Shown: positions 1 through 9,355 of the stretch, one piece after another | Layout of the letters: the number at the start of each line of letters is the position of its first letter | Numbering within the stretch: the stretch's first letter is position 1 | Source of the DNA: Bacteroidales bacterium UBA2712 | GTDB lineage: Bacteria > Bacteroidota > Bacteroidia > Bacteroidales > Paludibacteraceae | Length of the DNA stretch: 64,000 bases | Assembly (NCBI GenBank): GCA_002354055.1 | Contig: DEKW01000003.1 | Coordinates: 62,001-126,000 of the forward strand | Reading direction: 5' to 3' | Made by a program: the position numbers and the translations under genes | The notes under the pieces: model-generated | Told to the model about the DNA's origin: nothing | Databases searched by the model: none | Seen by the model: the letters and a program-made list of their open reading frames with translations, nothing else

Positions 1-2634
1 AGTGCGGGTTTGAGTACGGAGCTGGATATAGACCACGTCATCCGCACGGCGGTGGAGCAACTGCTGACGACCGACATGACGGCATCGGACAGGACGATCA
101 TCGAAGATTATATGCGTCTGAAGTTGGATCAGGAGAGCCAGTGGGACGTCAGGGAGAGCCTTTGCGGCATGGCGAAAGAGCTGTACAACGAGTCCGTGCA
201 GATGTTAGACGAAGAGGGGCTGATTTGTTTTGACGGTCCGTCGATTGTCCGCCGTCGCAAGGCGATAGAGGAGCAATGGAAGACGGATAAAGATTTGGCG
301 AGACTGAAGGAGATCTTGCATCAATGCGAGCCCAAGGCCGATACGTATAACCGCTATACGAAAGCCGCTTACGAGCGCTTAGTTCGGTCGGTTGAGGCAC
401 CGGAGAAAGTGCCGGCGAAGGATCGTTTCCGCGGCGTGAGCGAGAAATACTGCTGCGACGAGTTGATGGGTCAGGCGACGGCGATTGCTGAGCCTCTGGG
501 AAGAAAGTACAACACCCTCTCGTTGACCATCCGTTTCAGCAGAGATATGGAGCTGATGAGTTCGTTGCAGCACCTCATCCAACGCAACCTCGCGGAGGCG
601 AATTGTGCGTTGCTGGCAAGGACGGCAGGTACGCTGAGTAAGGCACTCAGGGAGGGCGATGCGGAGTTCATCCTCGAGAAAGCCGGTATCCGCTACCACC
701 ACGTGCTGATGGATGAGTTTCAGGACACCAGCCAGTTGCAATGGAGCGTCATCCGGCGGCTGCTGACGGACGTGCTTGCCGGCGCAGGCAACACGCTGCT
801 CATCGTGGGCGACATCAAGCAATCCATCTATAGATGGAGAAACGGCGATTGGCATATTATGGAGGGGTTAACGAGTAAAGGAATGAACGAGTTAACGAGT
901 GAACGTGTGAACGAGAAATTCACTTCGTTGACGCGGAATTTTAGGAGTAGCGAAGAGGTGGTGCGGTTCAATCTGTCACTCTTCGATCACATTATTAAGA
1001 GTTCGGGCGACGAGTTGACGGCGAAGATCTACGGCGAGGGGTACGAAGAAGGGAAGTTAGGGGAGTTTTACCAGGCGAAGAAGAAAGGCGGTTACGTACG
1101 CTTCCATGCCATCCCAAACGGCAAGCCGGCGGACTTGGCGATGGAGATGTTTGAGCAAATGGAAGACCTTTTGGCCCGCGGCGTGAAAGCCGAGGAGATG
1201 ATGGTGCTGGTGCGCGAGAAGAAAGAGGCGATGCGGGTGACGGAGATGCACGCGGATTTGGACGAGGCGCAGTTCCCGCACCTGAGTCAAGTGAAGATCG
1301 TCTCGGCGGACAGTTTTCTCTTGGAGGCTTCGACGGATGTCCAACTGGTCATCGCGGGCTTGAAGAGCTTGTCGTCCGGCGGCGTGGAAGAGCGATATAT
1401 TGAGATGATGACCGGTCGGCGGGAGTTGGTACAAAGGCTGCGCGAGCGGCTGAACGCTGACACACCTTTGTACGAAGCCGTGAGCGAGACCATCGCTATC
1501 CTCCTGACCGATGAGAAAGGGCAGTATCACGGCAGCCAGACGGCGTATCTGAATGCATTACTGGACCGCACTCGTGCGTATGTAAGCGCGTACGGGAGTA
1601 ATATAAAGGAGTTCCTCAAATACTGGGACGACACAATGCATGCGAAACCCATCCCTGCTTCGTCCACCAACGCCATCCGCATTCTGACGGTTCATGCCAG
1701 CAAGGGCCTGCAGTCGCAGACCTTGTTCGTGCCGTTCTGTACGTGGACCAAAGAAGCCGGACGGCATCAACCGAAGATCTGGTGTGAGGCGGACGGAGAG
1801 AAAGATTTTGTGCCAATCCAGGACGGTACGGAGATGGAGCTGTCGAACTACGCACCGTACCGCGAGGAGGAACACCTGAACATGCGGATCGATAACCTGA
1901 ATATGCTGTACGTGGCGCTCACGCGAGCAGAGGACAACCTCTTTGTCTCTACCTCGTACCCGGTCAATAAAGACGGCAAGAAAGGTGCCTGCAACCACGT
2001 GGGGCAGTATATACTCGATTTCGTCGGAGGGGATGATTGGGAGGCAGGAAGTGTGATAGTCAAGAGTCAAGAGTCAGGAGCCAAGAGCCAAGAGGCAATT
2101 GAGGAAGCAGAACTGTGGGCGGATAGCGGACAAGTGCGGTTCGTGCAGTCGCAGGAAGGTGCGATGTACACGGCGTACGGCGATGAGTCGTACCGCAGAA
2201 CGGCGAAGATGGAGGAGGGTACTTTGTGCCATGACATTTTTGCACATATCCGCAAAGCCGATGAGTTAGACGCGGTGCTGCGGGATTTTGAGACACGCGG
2301 TCTGATCGCTTCTGAGGAACAACGGGAGAAGCTCCGCGGCTTGATCTCTTCGGCATGGAAAGGCAACGACGAGATGCGGGATTGGTTCACCGCTCCGTGG
2401 GAACTAAGGCTCGAGGAGGCGATCTATATCGACCAGCGCGAGTTGCGTCCCGACCGCGTGATGATCAACCCCGAGACGAAAGAAGCGGTGGTGCTGGATT
2501 ATAAGTTCGGCGGATGGGAGAAGCAATATATCCACCAGGTGCAGGAATATATGGAAGCCCTCGAACGGATGGGCTACAGCCCTGTACGCGGGTATCTGTG
2601 GTTCGCGAAGGAAAACAAGTTGGTTAGGGTTTAG
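1..2634 (+). CDS. AddA/RecB-like UvrD-family helicase-nuclease (5' end outside window)
   Basis: Superfamily 1A DNA helicase of the AddA/RecB type, which with its neighbour would process double-strand breaks for recombination. The frame is open to base 1 and no Walker A motif is visible, so the N-terminus lies upstream of the window; the TTG near base 10 is not taken as the start. Visible helicase motifs are DEFQDTSQ (about 712-735), GDIKQSIYRWR (about 808-840), TRNFRSSEE (about 937-963), LTVHASKGL (about 1684-1710) and LYVALTRAEDN (about 1906-1938). The C-terminus carries a nuclease-like VLDYKFG (about 2491-2511), matching the PD-(D/E)XK domain of AddA. The next gene starts 19 bp downstream and encodes an AddB-like protein, which supports the assignment. 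Two low-complexity stretches sit inside the protein (about 868-925 and 2057-2098) and look like in-frame repeat insertions. RecB is an alternative label, but the AddB-like partner favours AddA. Confidence 0.85.
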   Translation, partial: SAGLSTELDIDHVIRTAVEQLLTTDMTASDRTIIEDYMRLKLDQESQWDVRESLCGMAKELYNESVQMLDEEGLICFDGPSIVRRRKAIEEQWKTDKDLARLKEILHQCEPKADTYNRYTKAAYERLVRSVEAPEKVPAKDRFRGVSEKYCCDELMGQATAIAEPLGRKYNTLSLTIRFSRDMELMSSLQHLIQRNLAEANCALLARTAGTLSKALREGDAEFILEKAGIRYHHVLMDEFQDTSQLQWSVIRRLLTDVLAGAGNTLLIVGDIKQSIYRWRNGDWHIMEGLTSKGMNELTSERVNEKFTSLTRNFRSSEEVVRFNLSLFDHIIKSSGDELTAKIYGEGYEEGKLGEFYQAKKKGGYVRFHAIPNGKPADLAMEMFEQMEDLLARGVKAEEMMVLVREKKEAMRVTEMHADLDEAQFPHLSQVKIVSADSFLLEASTDVQLVIAGLKSLSSGGVEERYIEMMTGRRELVQRLRERLNADTPLYEAVSETIAILLTDEKGQYHGSQTAYLNALLDRTRAYVSAYGSNIKEFLKYWDDTMHAKPIPASSTNAIRILTVHASKGLQSQTLFVPFCTWTKEAGRHQPKIWCEADGEKDFVPIQDGTEMELSNYAPYREEEHLNMRIDNLNMLYVALTRAEDNLFVSTSYPVNKDGKKGACNHVGQYILDFVGGDDWEAGSVIVKSQESGAKSQEAIEEAELWADSGQVRFVQSQEGAMYTAYGDESYRRTAKMEEGTLCHDIFAHIRKADELDAVLRDFETRGLIASEEQREKLRGLISSAWKGNDEMRDWFTAPWELRLEEAIYIDQRELRPDRVMINPETKEAVVLDYKFGGWEKQYIHQVQEYMEALERMGYSPVRGYLWFAKENKLVRV

Positions 2635-2653
2635 GATTTAGGTTTTAGGATTT

Positions 2654-5479
2654 ATGGAGAGTTTTTTGGAACAAACAGCGCGGGAGATCATCTCGCAGAT
2701 CGAGTGGAGCAGGTTGAGCCGCACGACCTTGGTGCTGCCGTCGCATCGTGCGGGGGTGGTGCTGAAAGATGCGTTGTTGCGGTTGCAGAAAGAGAGCCAA
2801 GCGCCGGCAGTATGGGCACCGCAAGTGAGAACCCTGACGCAGCTGCAGGACGAGTTGAGTCCGCTCTACACTGAGGATGAGTTATTCACGATCATCCGGC
2901 TCTATAAACACTATCGCACCTTGATGCACGATGACGACCCGATGCCCTTGGACGTCTTCTATAACTGGGGACGGCAGATGCTCTCGGACTTCACGAACGT
3001 CGATGCGTCGATGGGAGCGAGCGAGGTGCCGAACTTCTTTGAGAACACCATCGCCGCGCATGAGTTGGAGCGGTGGCAGTTAGACGAAGAGGTGGAGGAG
3101 CGGCTTCGGGCGCTGATGGGTACGAGGTCGGACGCGGCGGCAGACTCTGTACGGGCGGCATACGAACGGCTCTGGGATCATCTGTACGAGCTCTACAAAG
3201 CCCTCAAAGCAGAGATGTTAGAGGAGCAGAAAGGCTACGCGGGACTCAGACAACGGGCAGTCATCGAGCGATGGGAAGAAGAGAGTGTCCAAAACCAAAT
3301 CAAAGGCCGCACCTATATCTTCGTGGGCTTTAACTACCTGCTGCCCGTAGAACGCGAACTGATGACGCTGCTGAAGGACAAAGGCCAGGCGCTGTTTTTC
3401 TGGGACTACGTCCCGAATTTCCAAACCAACCGCAAGGCGTTCGCGTTTGCTGAGAAGAACGCGGGGATTTTAGACCGCTTCGCTGACAGAATACAGACCG
3501 CTGCGCTGATAGACCGCGGCAAAGCCGCTGATAGATTTCCGAAAGAGGTGACGGTGCTGTCGTGTGTGTCGCGGGAAGCACAAGCGCAGTATGTCCATCG
3601 GTGGTTGCAGGAGAACTACACGGAGAAGGGACAGAAAGTGGGCGTGGTGATCTGCGACGAGTCGATGTTAGAGCCCGTCATTTATGCCCTGCCGGCGATC
3701 ACTTTATCGGGCGAGAAAGAACCCGAACCGGTGAATATCACCAAAGGTTTTCCGCTGCGAAACACCGCTGTGTACGCCCGTGCGATGGCGTGGCTGAACG
3801 AAGAGACCAAGGGTAGAGCCGAAGAACTCGCTCAGCCCGAGACGATCGACCGACTGATAGAGGCGTTGTTTGTCAGAGACGAGAGTCAAGAGCCAAGAGA
3901 GGAGAGTCAAGAGCCGCTTCATTGGCAGGAGTTGTTGGCGTTGGAGGCGGACTATCAGATACGAAAGATCCTCAACCAGCTGCGGCTGCTCATCACCGGC
4001 GGTCTGGAAGGTGTGCCGTTTACGATGAAGCTGCTGCGGCTATTATTCAGACGCATGGTGGAGTCCGTGACGATGCCGTTCCACGGCGAACCCGTGACGG
4101 ATATCCAGATCATGGGCGTCCTCGAGACGCGTATGTTGGACTTCGACCGACTGCTGCTGCTGAACGTCGAGGAAGGTGTCATCCCGCAGAAACAAGCAGA
4201 CATCAGTTTTATTCCTTTCTACCTGCGCAAGACCTACCACATGCAGACCTCCGACGAGAAGGCAACGATTTATGCCTATAACTTCTTCAGGCTCCTGAGC
4301 CGTGCGGGCCATGCGACGCTCTTGTACGCAGCGGCAGACGCCGTCGAAGGTGGCAAAGGTATGTCGCGGTTTATCATGCAGATGATTTACTCGCCGGAAT
4401 TTCAAGTGACGCGCGGTGCGATCCAGGAGAGCAGCTTGATAGAGAATAACGGACCGGAGATGAATCTCTCCGCACGGTCGGTACTGTCGGGCTTGCATCC
4501 CAACGCCCGCGGGGAGTTATGCCGCGAGAACGGGCAGCGTTACCGCTTGTCGCCTTCGGCGCTCAATACCTATATATCCTGCCCGCGGTCGTTCTACCTG
4601 CAATATATCGAGGGCTTGCGGCCGAAAGAAGAAGAGGATGTGCTCTTTGAACCTGCTACGATGGGTTCGTTTGTACACCACGCGATGGAGTATATCTATA
4701 CCCGTTTCTTAGGTTGCGATAACAAGACTCCGGTGACCGTCACCCCCGAAGCGATCGAGGCCATCCGGACGGATGAAGCGAAGTTGCACGAGGCGCTGAT
4801 GGCGGCGTACGAAGAGATGAATAAGCTCTACGCGGAAGATAACCCCGACGAACCGGATCATTATATCCCCGACCACCACGTGGGGGAGAACGTGATCATC
4901 GAGGGGTATATAACCAATATCCTGACCCGCGACCGTGAGGACGCGAAGAAGGGGCTGCAGATCTACCTCCTGGAGCAGGAACGAACCTTCCCCATCTCGA
5001 TAGAGGGCATCGGAGAGATCTTGACCGGCGGCACCATCGACCGCCTGGATATAGTAGGCGAGGAAGGAAACCAGACGCTGCGCGTGGTGGACTATAAATC
5101 CGGCAACTATAACGACACGACGCACGCGAAGAAGATGTCGTCCTCATGGGAAGAGATCATGGCGGATGCGGACAAGGCGTACGTACGCCAGACGATGATT
5201 TACAGCCACGCCGTCATGACGCACGACAAGACCGGTCTGCCCATCGAACCGAACCTCTTCTTCTGCCGCCGGTCGCTGACGGATATCGTGACGACGATCG
5301 ACGTAGAGAACGAGACCGTGCGGGACTACCGAACCATCCAGCAGTCCTTCTACGAAGCCCTGCAGACGAAGATCAAAGAAGTAATCACCACCACGGATTT
5401 TCCGCAATGCGAGGAGGACCAATGCCCTGCTTTCTGTCCTTTCTTCACCTTGTGCGGAAGACAACCCAATGAATATTAA
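2654..5479 (+). CDS. AddB-like PD-(D/E)XK nuclease, helicase-inactive partner
   Basis: 941 aa, probable second subunit of an AddAB-type break-processing complex. The N-terminal part (PSHRAGVVLKDALL near residue 30) looks like a helicase fold without good catalytic motifs. The C-terminal third is a RecB-family nuclease: LSPSALNTYISCPRSFYLQY (about residue 635-655) followed by VVDYKSGNY (about 812-820). One Cys in the first motif plus a Cys cluster at the extreme C-terminus (CEEDQCPAFCPFFTLC) matches the iron-sulfur arrangement known in AddB nucleases. It follows the helicase gene by 19 bp, probably in one operon. A repeat-like insert (DESQEPREESQEP, about 3878-3918) interrupts it. The family is secure; the name AddB is by analogy. 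Confidence 0.85.
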   Translation: MESFLEQTAREIISQIEWSRLSRTTLVLPSHRAGVVLKDALLRLQKESQAPAVWAPQVRTLTQLQDELSPLYTEDELFTIIRLYKHYRTLMHDDDPMPLDVFYNWGRQMLSDFTNVDASMGASEVPNFFENTIAAHELERWQLDEEVEERLRALMGTRSDAAADSVRAAYERLWDHLYELYKALKAEMLEEQKGYAGLRQRAVIERWEEESVQNQIKGRTYIFVGFNYLLPVERELMTLLKDKGQALFFWDYVPNFQTNRKAFAFAEKNAGILDRFADRIQTAALIDRGKAADRFPKEVTVLSCVSREAQAQYVHRWLQENYTEKGQKVGVVICDESMLEPVIYALPAITLSGEKEPEPVNITKGFPLRNTAVYARAMAWLNEETKGRAEELAQPETIDRLIEALFVRDESQEPREESQEPLHWQELLALEADYQIRKILNQLRLLITGGLEGVPFTMKLLRLLFRRMVESVTMPFHGEPVTDIQIMGVLETRMLDFDRLLLLNVEEGVIPQKQADISFIPFYLRKTYHMQTSDEKATIYAYNFFRLLSRAGHATLLYAAADAVEGGKGMSRFIMQMIYSPEFQVTRGAIQESSLIENNGPEMNLSARSVLSGLHPNARGELCRENGQRYRLSPSALNTYISCPRSFYLQYIEGLRPKEEEDVLFEPATMGSFVHHAMEYIYTRFLGCDNKTPVTVTPEAIEAIRTDEAKLHEALMAAYEEMNKLYAEDNPDEPDHYIPDHHVGENVIIEGYITNILTRDREDAKKGLQIYLLEQERTFPISIEGIGEILTGGTIDRLDIVGEEGNQTLRVVDYKSGNYNDTTHAKKMSSSWEEIMADADKAYVRQTMIYSHAVMTHDKTGLPIEPNLFFCRRSLTDIVTTIDVENETVRDYRTIQQSFYEALQTKIKEVITTTDFPQCEEDQCPAFCPFFTLCGRQPNEY

Positions 5480-5484
5480 CAAAG

Positions 5485-6363
5485 ATGATGAATACCCGTT
5501 ATTACTGCGTAGCCGACCATCTGATGGCTATCACGGCACCTGAGAAAGCATTTGAGGTGCTGTCTAATTATGCGCCGTTTGAGATTCCCGAACCGAAAGG
5601 CGAGATGATGCTTCATATATCCGTTTCGAAGGAGGAGAGACCTTCTTCCGATAGTTGGGAACACGTCTATACCGACCGCTCGGACGAAGACATGCCGCGT
5701 ATCGAGATGTACCGCCGCGAGGAGGAGTGGTTGCTCTGCGTCTCTGTCTATCGCGATGCACCGATCGACTGCGCCATGCGCTGCTCGGCGGACTGGCATG
5801 AGGTGACGCTGTACCCGAACCCCGAGAACTTCCGCTTTGCGGTGGATAACGCTGCGATGCTCACTTTTGCGTTCGCTACCGCAGATCGTCAGACGCTGCT
5901 CTTTCACTCTTCTGTCACGGTGCGTGAGGGAAAAGCCTATATGTTCCTTGGTCATTCCGGCACGGGCAAGAGTACTCACAGCCGCCAGTGGCTCACGGCT
6001 TTTGAGGACGCATGGCTGCTGAACGACGATAACCCGGCCGTGCGGCTGATGGAGAACGGCGAGGTATGGGTATATGGTACACCGTGGAGCGGTAAGACTG
6101 CGTGTTATAAGAACGAGAAAGCACTCGTGCAGGCACTCGTGCAGTTAGCGCAGGCACCGGAGAATAAAATGGCACGCCTGCGAATGACGCAAGCGTACCC
6201 GTATATCCTGGCATCGGTCAGCGGTTTGAAAGTGCTGCCGCAGATGATGGACCGGTTGTATGAGTCCATCGCCAAGTTGCTGGAAATCACTCCTGTGTAT
6301 CGTCTGGAATGTCTGCCGGAACCGTCTGCCGCACGGTTATGCGCTCAAATGTGTTCACTTTAG
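5485..6363 (+). CDS. HprK/PEP-carboxykinase-like P-loop protein
   Basis: 292 aa. A clear Walker A, GHSGTGKST (residues 156-164), is followed by LNDDNPAVR and VYGTPWSGK. This arrangement is seen in HPr-kinase-like and PEP-carboxykinase-fold proteins of Bacteroidota that lack a defined role. No signal peptide or membrane segment is visible. The start is ATG 5485, with a second ATG three bases on, 5 bp after the addB-like stop, so it is probably co-transcribed. The 3' end overlaps the convergent mtaB gene by 77 bp, an unusually long overlap in which both C-termini are coding. The substrate is unknown; a small-molecule or protein kinase is possible. Confidence 0.6.
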   Translation: MMNTRYYCVADHLMAITAPEKAFEVLSNYAPFEIPEPKGEMMLHISVSKEERPSSDSWEHVYTDRSDEDMPRIEMYRREEEWLLCVSVYRDAPIDCAMRCSADWHEVTLYPNPENFRFAVDNAAMLTFAFATADRQTLLFHSSVTVREGKAYMFLGHSGTGKSTHSRQWLTAFEDAWLLNDDNPAVRLMENGEVWVYGTPWSGKTACYKNEKALVQALVQLAQAPENKMARLRMTQAYPYILASVSGLKVLPQMMDRLYESIAKLLEITPVYRLECLPEPSAARLCAQMCSL

Positions 6364-7621
6364 TCTCGTCGTACGGACAGGAGACACGGATATAGTTCTC
6401 CGTCCATCCGTACATCAGCGGACTTTCGCCTTTTCCCCCTTCCCAAAGGACAGTCGCTTCGTATCCCTCATGCTCAGCGTAGAAAGCTGCGGTCTTGCGG
6501 GCGCTTAGTTCATGCAACTCCTTGCTGCGGCGCTCGCGTTCTTTCTGCGGTACGACATACAGATCCATCTCCAGCATCCGCGTGTTGGCGCGCTCCGAGT
6601 AGGTGAAGACATGCAGCTGGCTCACCGGCAGGGATTCGATGAAGGTCTTGTAATCCTCCCAATACTCATCCGTCTCACCCCGTACGCCCACCATACAATC
6701 GACCCCGATGAAGGCATGCGGCATGACGGTCTTTATATGGTTCACACGCTCGGCAAACAGTTCCCGCGTATAACGTCTTCCCATGATCTTCAGCACCTCG
6801 TTACTGCCGCTCTGCAGAGGAATATGAAAATGCGGCGTGAAATGCTTGCTGGTGGCTACAAAATCGATGATCTCGTCGGAGAGCAGGTTCGGTTCGCAGC
6901 TACTGATTCGTATCCTGAATCCCGACTCCTGACTCCCGACTCCTGACTTCTGAATCCCATCTAAAGCCCGCAGGAGGTCGATGAAATGCTCCCCTGTACT
7001 CCGTCCGAAATCGCCGATGTTGACACCGGAGAGGATGATCTCTTTGGCTCCGCCGTCGATGGCTTCTTGGGCTTGTTGAACGATCGTCTCGATAGACGGG
7101 TTACGGCTCTTGCCGCGTGCCAGAGGGATGGTGCAGTACGAGCAGAAATAGTTACATCCGTCCTGCACCTTGAGAAAACACCGCGTGCGGTCGTCTTTGC
7201 TGTACGCACCGTGAAAGGTCTCCACTTCCCGAATCGGAGAAGTAAAAACTTCAGTCTTTCGTCTCTCGGCTCTCGGCTCTCTTCTCTCTATCTCTTCCAC
7301 AAACTCTTCGAGCCGGAACTTCTCATCCTGCCCCAATACAAAATCTACACCTTCTATCTTGGCTATCTCACCGGGTTTGAGTTGGGCGTAGCACCCCGTG
7401 ACGATAAGTATCGCATGGGGGTTCTGCCGCCTGATGCGGTGGATCATCTGACGGTCCTTATGGTCGGCGGCGTCGGTGACGGAGCAGGTGTTGATGACGC
7501 ATATATCCGCTTCCTCACCTTTCTCTGCCCGCGTGTGACCTCTCGCGATGAGCATTTTACCCAACGCACTGGACTCCGCAAAATTCAGTTTGCACCCTAA
7601 TGTAGTGAACGAAATCTTCAT
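6287..7621 (-). CDS. mtaB: MtaB, tRNA N6-threonylcarbamoyladenosine-37 methylthiotransferase
   Basis: 444 aa. Radical-SAM methylthiotransferase that turns t6A37 of ANN-decoding tRNAs into ms2t6A. The N-terminal UPF0004 domain has cluster ligands C10, C46 and C77; the radical-SAM motif CX3CX2C is at C156, C160 and C163 (CNYFCSYC), followed by TIPLARGKSRNP. A C-terminal TRAM-like region is present. The TLGCKLNFAES N-terminus fits MtaB better than MiaB or RimO. Two repeat-like stretches interrupt the protein: ERREPRAERRKTE (around 7255-7290) and QKSGVGSQESGFR (around 6908-6957). Transcription starts from the promoter at 7641-7672. Confidence 0.92.
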   Translation of the reverse strand: MKISFTTLGCKLNFAESSALGKMLIARGHTRAEKGEEADICVINTCSVTDAADHKDRQMIHRIRRQNPHAILIVTGCYAQLKPGEIAKIEGVDFVLGQDEKFRLEEFVEEIERREPRAERRKTEVFTSPIREVETFHGAYSKDDRTRCFLKVQDGCNYFCSYCTIPLARGKSRNPSIETIVQQAQEAIDGGAKEIILSGVNIGDFGRSTGEHFIDLLRALDGIQKSGVGSQESGFRIRISSCEPNLLSDEIIDFVATSKHFTPHFHIPLQSGSNEVLKIMGRRYTRELFAERVNHIKTVMPHAFIGVDCMVGVRGETDEYWEDYKTFIESLPVSQLHVFTYSERANTRMLEMDLYVVPQKERERRSKELHELSARKTAAFYAEHEGYEATVLWEGGKGESPLMYGWTENYIRVSCPYDETKVNTFERITVRQTVPADIPDDTQE

Positions 7622-7640
7622 CTTTTTTCCATTTCGGGTA

Positions 7641-7672
7641 CAAAAGTACTACAATTTTGTAAAATATGCAAA
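7641..7672 (-). promoter_or_regulatory. Promoter of mtaB
   Basis: Reading the minus strand, TTTG (7669-7672) and TACTTTTG (7641-7648) are separated by exactly 20 nt, matching the Bacteroidota -33/-7 consensus. The -33 box has the extended form TATTTGCATAT. The predicted leader to the mtaB ATG is about 15 nt. Confidence 0.75.
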
Positions 7673-7677
7673 TATTT

Positions 7678-7708
7678 TTTGCTATATCGTTTTTTTTTTG
7701 TAATTTTG
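7678..7708 (+). promoter_or_regulatory. Promoter of the nitroreductase gene
   Basis: TTTG (7678-7681) and TAATTTTG (7701-7708) with a 19-nt spacer, about 20 nt before the ATG at 7729. It lies back to back with the mtaB promoter. Confidence 0.7.
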
Positions 7709-7728
7709 TGCGCTAATTTTGGAGTATA

Positions 7729-8238
7729 ATGAATAACTTTGAACAATTATGTCAAGTTAGGCGGTCCGTACGCGCTTACACGAACCGACCGATAGAGCAA
7801 GAGAAAATCGATTATATGTTGCGCTGCGCGCTGATGAGCCCGAGTGCCAAGAGGACCTGTCCGTGGGAGTTTTATGTGACGACGGACGAAGCCAAACTGC
7901 GTCCGCTATCGGGCTGCAGGACATACGGCAGTAAGATGTTCGATACTGCGACGGCGGCGATCGTCATTGCGCTGGATTCGACGCTGTGTGACAACACCTG
8001 GATGGCAGACGGAGCGATAGCGGCGGAGAATATTTTGTTAGCGGCAGCAGAGCAGGGTATAGGTGCTTGCTGGTGTCACGTGCACGAGCGTGAAGGAGCG
8101 CCAGAGTTAACCCATCGCCTTTTCGGTATCCCGGAGAACCTCAAGGTGCTCTGCGCGATTGCCCTCGGCTACCCGGCGGAGGAGAAGAGCCCTTATGACC
8201 TCGACAAACTGAAGTTTGACAAGGTTCACTATGTGTAA
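7729..8238 (+). CDS. Nitroreductase-family flavoprotein
   Basis: 169 aa, small FMN-dependent nitroreductase-fold oxidoreductase. The N-terminus CQVRRSVRAYTNRPI is the typical FMN-phosphate-binding RRSVR motif; MSPSAKRTCPWEFYV and the glycine-rich AAEQGIGACWCHV are further family hallmarks. It probably acts as a homodimer on an unknown electron acceptor with NAD(P)H. It has its own promoter, and pdxA follows 19 bp downstream. The family assignment is secure and the substrate cannot be inferred. Confidence 0.85.
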   Translation: MNNFEQLCQVRRSVRAYTNRPIEQEKIDYMLRCALMSPSAKRTCPWEFYVTTDEAKLRPLSGCRTYGSKMFDTATAAIVIALDSTLCDNTWMADGAIAAENILLAAAEQGIGACWCHVHEREGAPELTHRLFGIPENLKVLCAIALGYPAEEKSPYDLDKLKFDKVHYV

Positions 8239-8257
8239 TTTTCAACTTTCAACTTAA

Positions 8258-9355
8258 ATGAAACCTATTATAGCAATTACTACCGGAGATACGAACGGCA
8301 TCGGATACGAAGTGATCATCAAGGCGCTCCTTGAAGGTCATATGTTCGAACTCTTCAAACCCGTCATCTACGGCAACGCCGTCGTGGCGAAGCATCATAT
8401 CCAGACCTTAGGAGACTACTGGAGAAACATCAACTGGAACGTCATCGACTCGCCTGAGCAGGCGAAAGACAGTCGTCTGAACCTCATTGTCAGCTATCCG
8501 GATAACACGGAGGTGACGTTAGGTGTACCTTCCGAGGCAGCTAACCAAGCGGCGAAAGCGTCGTTGGATCGTGCCTGCAAGGACCTCAAGGACGGTAAGG
8601 TGGACGCGCTGGTAACGGCGCCGCTGAACAAAGAGGCGCTGAATGGTGGTCATACCGAGTACCTGGAGAAAATGTTTGGTGGTGCAAATGGTGGTTCGCT
8701 GATGATGCTTTGTTCGGAGGGCTTACGCGTAGCGTTGGTATGTAACCACGTGTCGATAGCCGACATCCCTGCGCAGATCACCGAGGAGCGCATTCTCGCC
8801 AAACTGAACATCCTCCAGCAATCCCTCATCCGGGACTTCGGTCTGGAGAAACCCCGCATCGCCGTCTTGGCGCTGAACCCGCACGCAGGGGATGCAGGGC
8901 TGCTGGGCAAAGAGGAGCAGGAGATCATCGCCCCGGCGATTCAGAAGGCCAACGAGCAAGGGCTCTGGGCTTTCGGCCCGTATGCAGCCGACGGATTCTT
9001 CGGTTCCGGCCATTTCAAGCATTTCGATGCGGTCCTGGCGATGTACCACGACCAGGGCTTGATTCCTTTCAAGACCCTCGACATGAGCGGCGTGAACTAT
9101 ACCGCCGGCCTGCCCGTCATCCGCACTTCTCCGGACCACGGTACAGCGTATGACCTGGTAGGCAAAGACCAGGCGGATTTCCTCTCCATGCGTAATGCGA
9201 TGTACATGGCGTATGACCTTATTCATGCTCGCGCAGAATACGACGAGTTACGCGCTAACCCGCTTCCTTTCATCGAGCGAGAAGACAAAGAGGGACGACC
9301 CAGACGCGAATTTATAGACTTTAAAACAACCAAATATGACAGCTCAAGAAATTAG
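8258..9355 (+). CDS. pdxA: PdxA, 4-hydroxythreonine-4-phosphate dehydrogenase
   Basis: 365 aa. NAD-dependent oxidation of 4-phosphohydroxy-L-threonine in DXP-dependent pyridoxal-phosphate synthesis. Hallmarks are ITTGDTNGIGYEV at the N-terminus, VTAPLNKEAL, GGHTEYLEKMF (metal-ligand His), NPHAGDAGLLGKEE and FDAVLAMYHDQGLIPFK followed by TSPDHGTAYDLVGK. The C-terminus (about the last 30 aa, charged) extends past the conserved core. Its end overlaps the alaS start by 20 bp, which suggests coupled translation. Confidence 0.95.
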   Translation: MKPIIAITTGDTNGIGYEVIIKALLEGHMFELFKPVIYGNAVVAKHHIQTLGDYWRNINWNVIDSPEQAKDSRLNLIVSYPDNTEVTLGVPSEAANQAAKASLDRACKDLKDGKVDALVTAPLNKEALNGGHTEYLEKMFGGANGGSLMMLCSEGLRVALVCNHVSIADIPAQITEERILAKLNILQQSLIRDFGLEKPRIAVLALNPHAGDAGLLGKEEQEIIAPAIQKANEQGLWAFGPYAADGFFGSGHFKHFDAVLAMYHDQGLIPFKTLDMSGVNYTAGLPVIRTSPDHGTAYDLVGKDQADFLSMRNAMYMAYDLIHARAEYDELRANPLPFIEREDKEGRPRREFIDFKTTKYDSSRN

